The notes beneath the pieces are model-generated. The model worked only from the letters and a program-made list of their open reading frames with translations, was not told the origin of the DNA and ran no database searches. Made by a program: the position numbers and the translations under genes. A stretch of DNA of 5,531 bases from Parcubacteria group bacterium GW2011_GWA2_45_30 (lineage in GTDB: Bacteria > Patescibacteriota > Minisyncoccia > Sungbacterales > HO2-52-23): assembly GCA_001001625.1 (NCBI GenBank), contig LCKU01000045.1, forward strand, positions 1-5,531. Reading direction: 5' to 3'. Below are positions 5,525 to 5,531 of this stretch, piece by piece. Numbering within the stretch: position 1 is the first letter of the stretch; each line of letters begins with the position of its first letter.

Positions 5525-5531
5525 GAGTGTT

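Noticed and set aside
1..5531. Recoding of TGA as glycine (as in SR1 and Gracilibacteria)
   Set aside because: TGA ends three genes at sensible positions, including two ATGA overlaps and the normal end of the SPFH protein, and no conserved glycine position uses TGA.
1..5531. CRISPR array, insertion sequence, tRNA or rRNA
   Set aside because: No regularly spaced repeats, transposase-like product, terminal inverted repeats of an element or cloverleaf-like sequence could be seen.

Overview
The window looks like a piece of a Candidate Phyla Radiation (Patescibacteria) genome, most likely a Parcubacteria-type bacterium. The reasons are recalled family resemblances, not a search. They are an archaeal/SipW-type signal peptidase next to a secreted protein with a YYSDTE processing motif and a lamin-tail domain, a membrane-tethered CAP protein whose N-terminus resembles those of CPR homologues, and a stand-alone 3-hexulose-6-phosphate-synthase-like enzyme. 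The genes are tightly packed, TGA is used as a stop codon, and Shine-Dalgarno sequences are weak or absent.

Positions 1-2912 hold one + strand run of three genes joined by two ATGA stop/start overlaps. These are the C-terminus of a signal peptidase, a 514-aa secreted protein (TasA/camelysin-like N-terminal part, lamin-tail domain, long acidic Pro/Glu tail), and a 400-aa exported protein (Sec signal, beta-sandwich, polyglycine linker, fibronectin-III-like domain, C-terminal membrane anchor). By analogy with sipW-tasA operons this is a cell-surface assembly module: the peptidase would process the 514-aa protein, and the 400-aa protein could be its membrane-anchored partner. The run ends at a strong hairpin terminator (2946-2980).

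Positions 2972-4070 hold a single-gene unit: a promoter whose -35 box overlaps the preceding terminator, a GTG-started CAP-domain protein with membrane segments at both ends, and a long hairpin terminator. Positions 4101-5060 hold an HPS/OMP-decarboxylase-superfamily TIM barrel with its own extended -10 promoter. The literal reading frame runs on into the antisense of the next gene. The neighbouring frame carries a plausible native C-terminus ending at 4806, so a single-base frameshift is likely. Positions 4775-5531, minus strand, encode a stomatin/prohibitin (SPFH) membrane protein convergent with the HPS gene.

The main points for a second look are the HPS frameshift, two promoters placed so that transcription should begin at the start codon (leaderless mRNAs), the coupled surface-protein operon, and the HPS active-site Asp-to-Asn change. 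Nothing in the window is clearly a wholly new system. There are no tRNA or rRNA genes, CRISPR arrays or insertion sequences that I can see.
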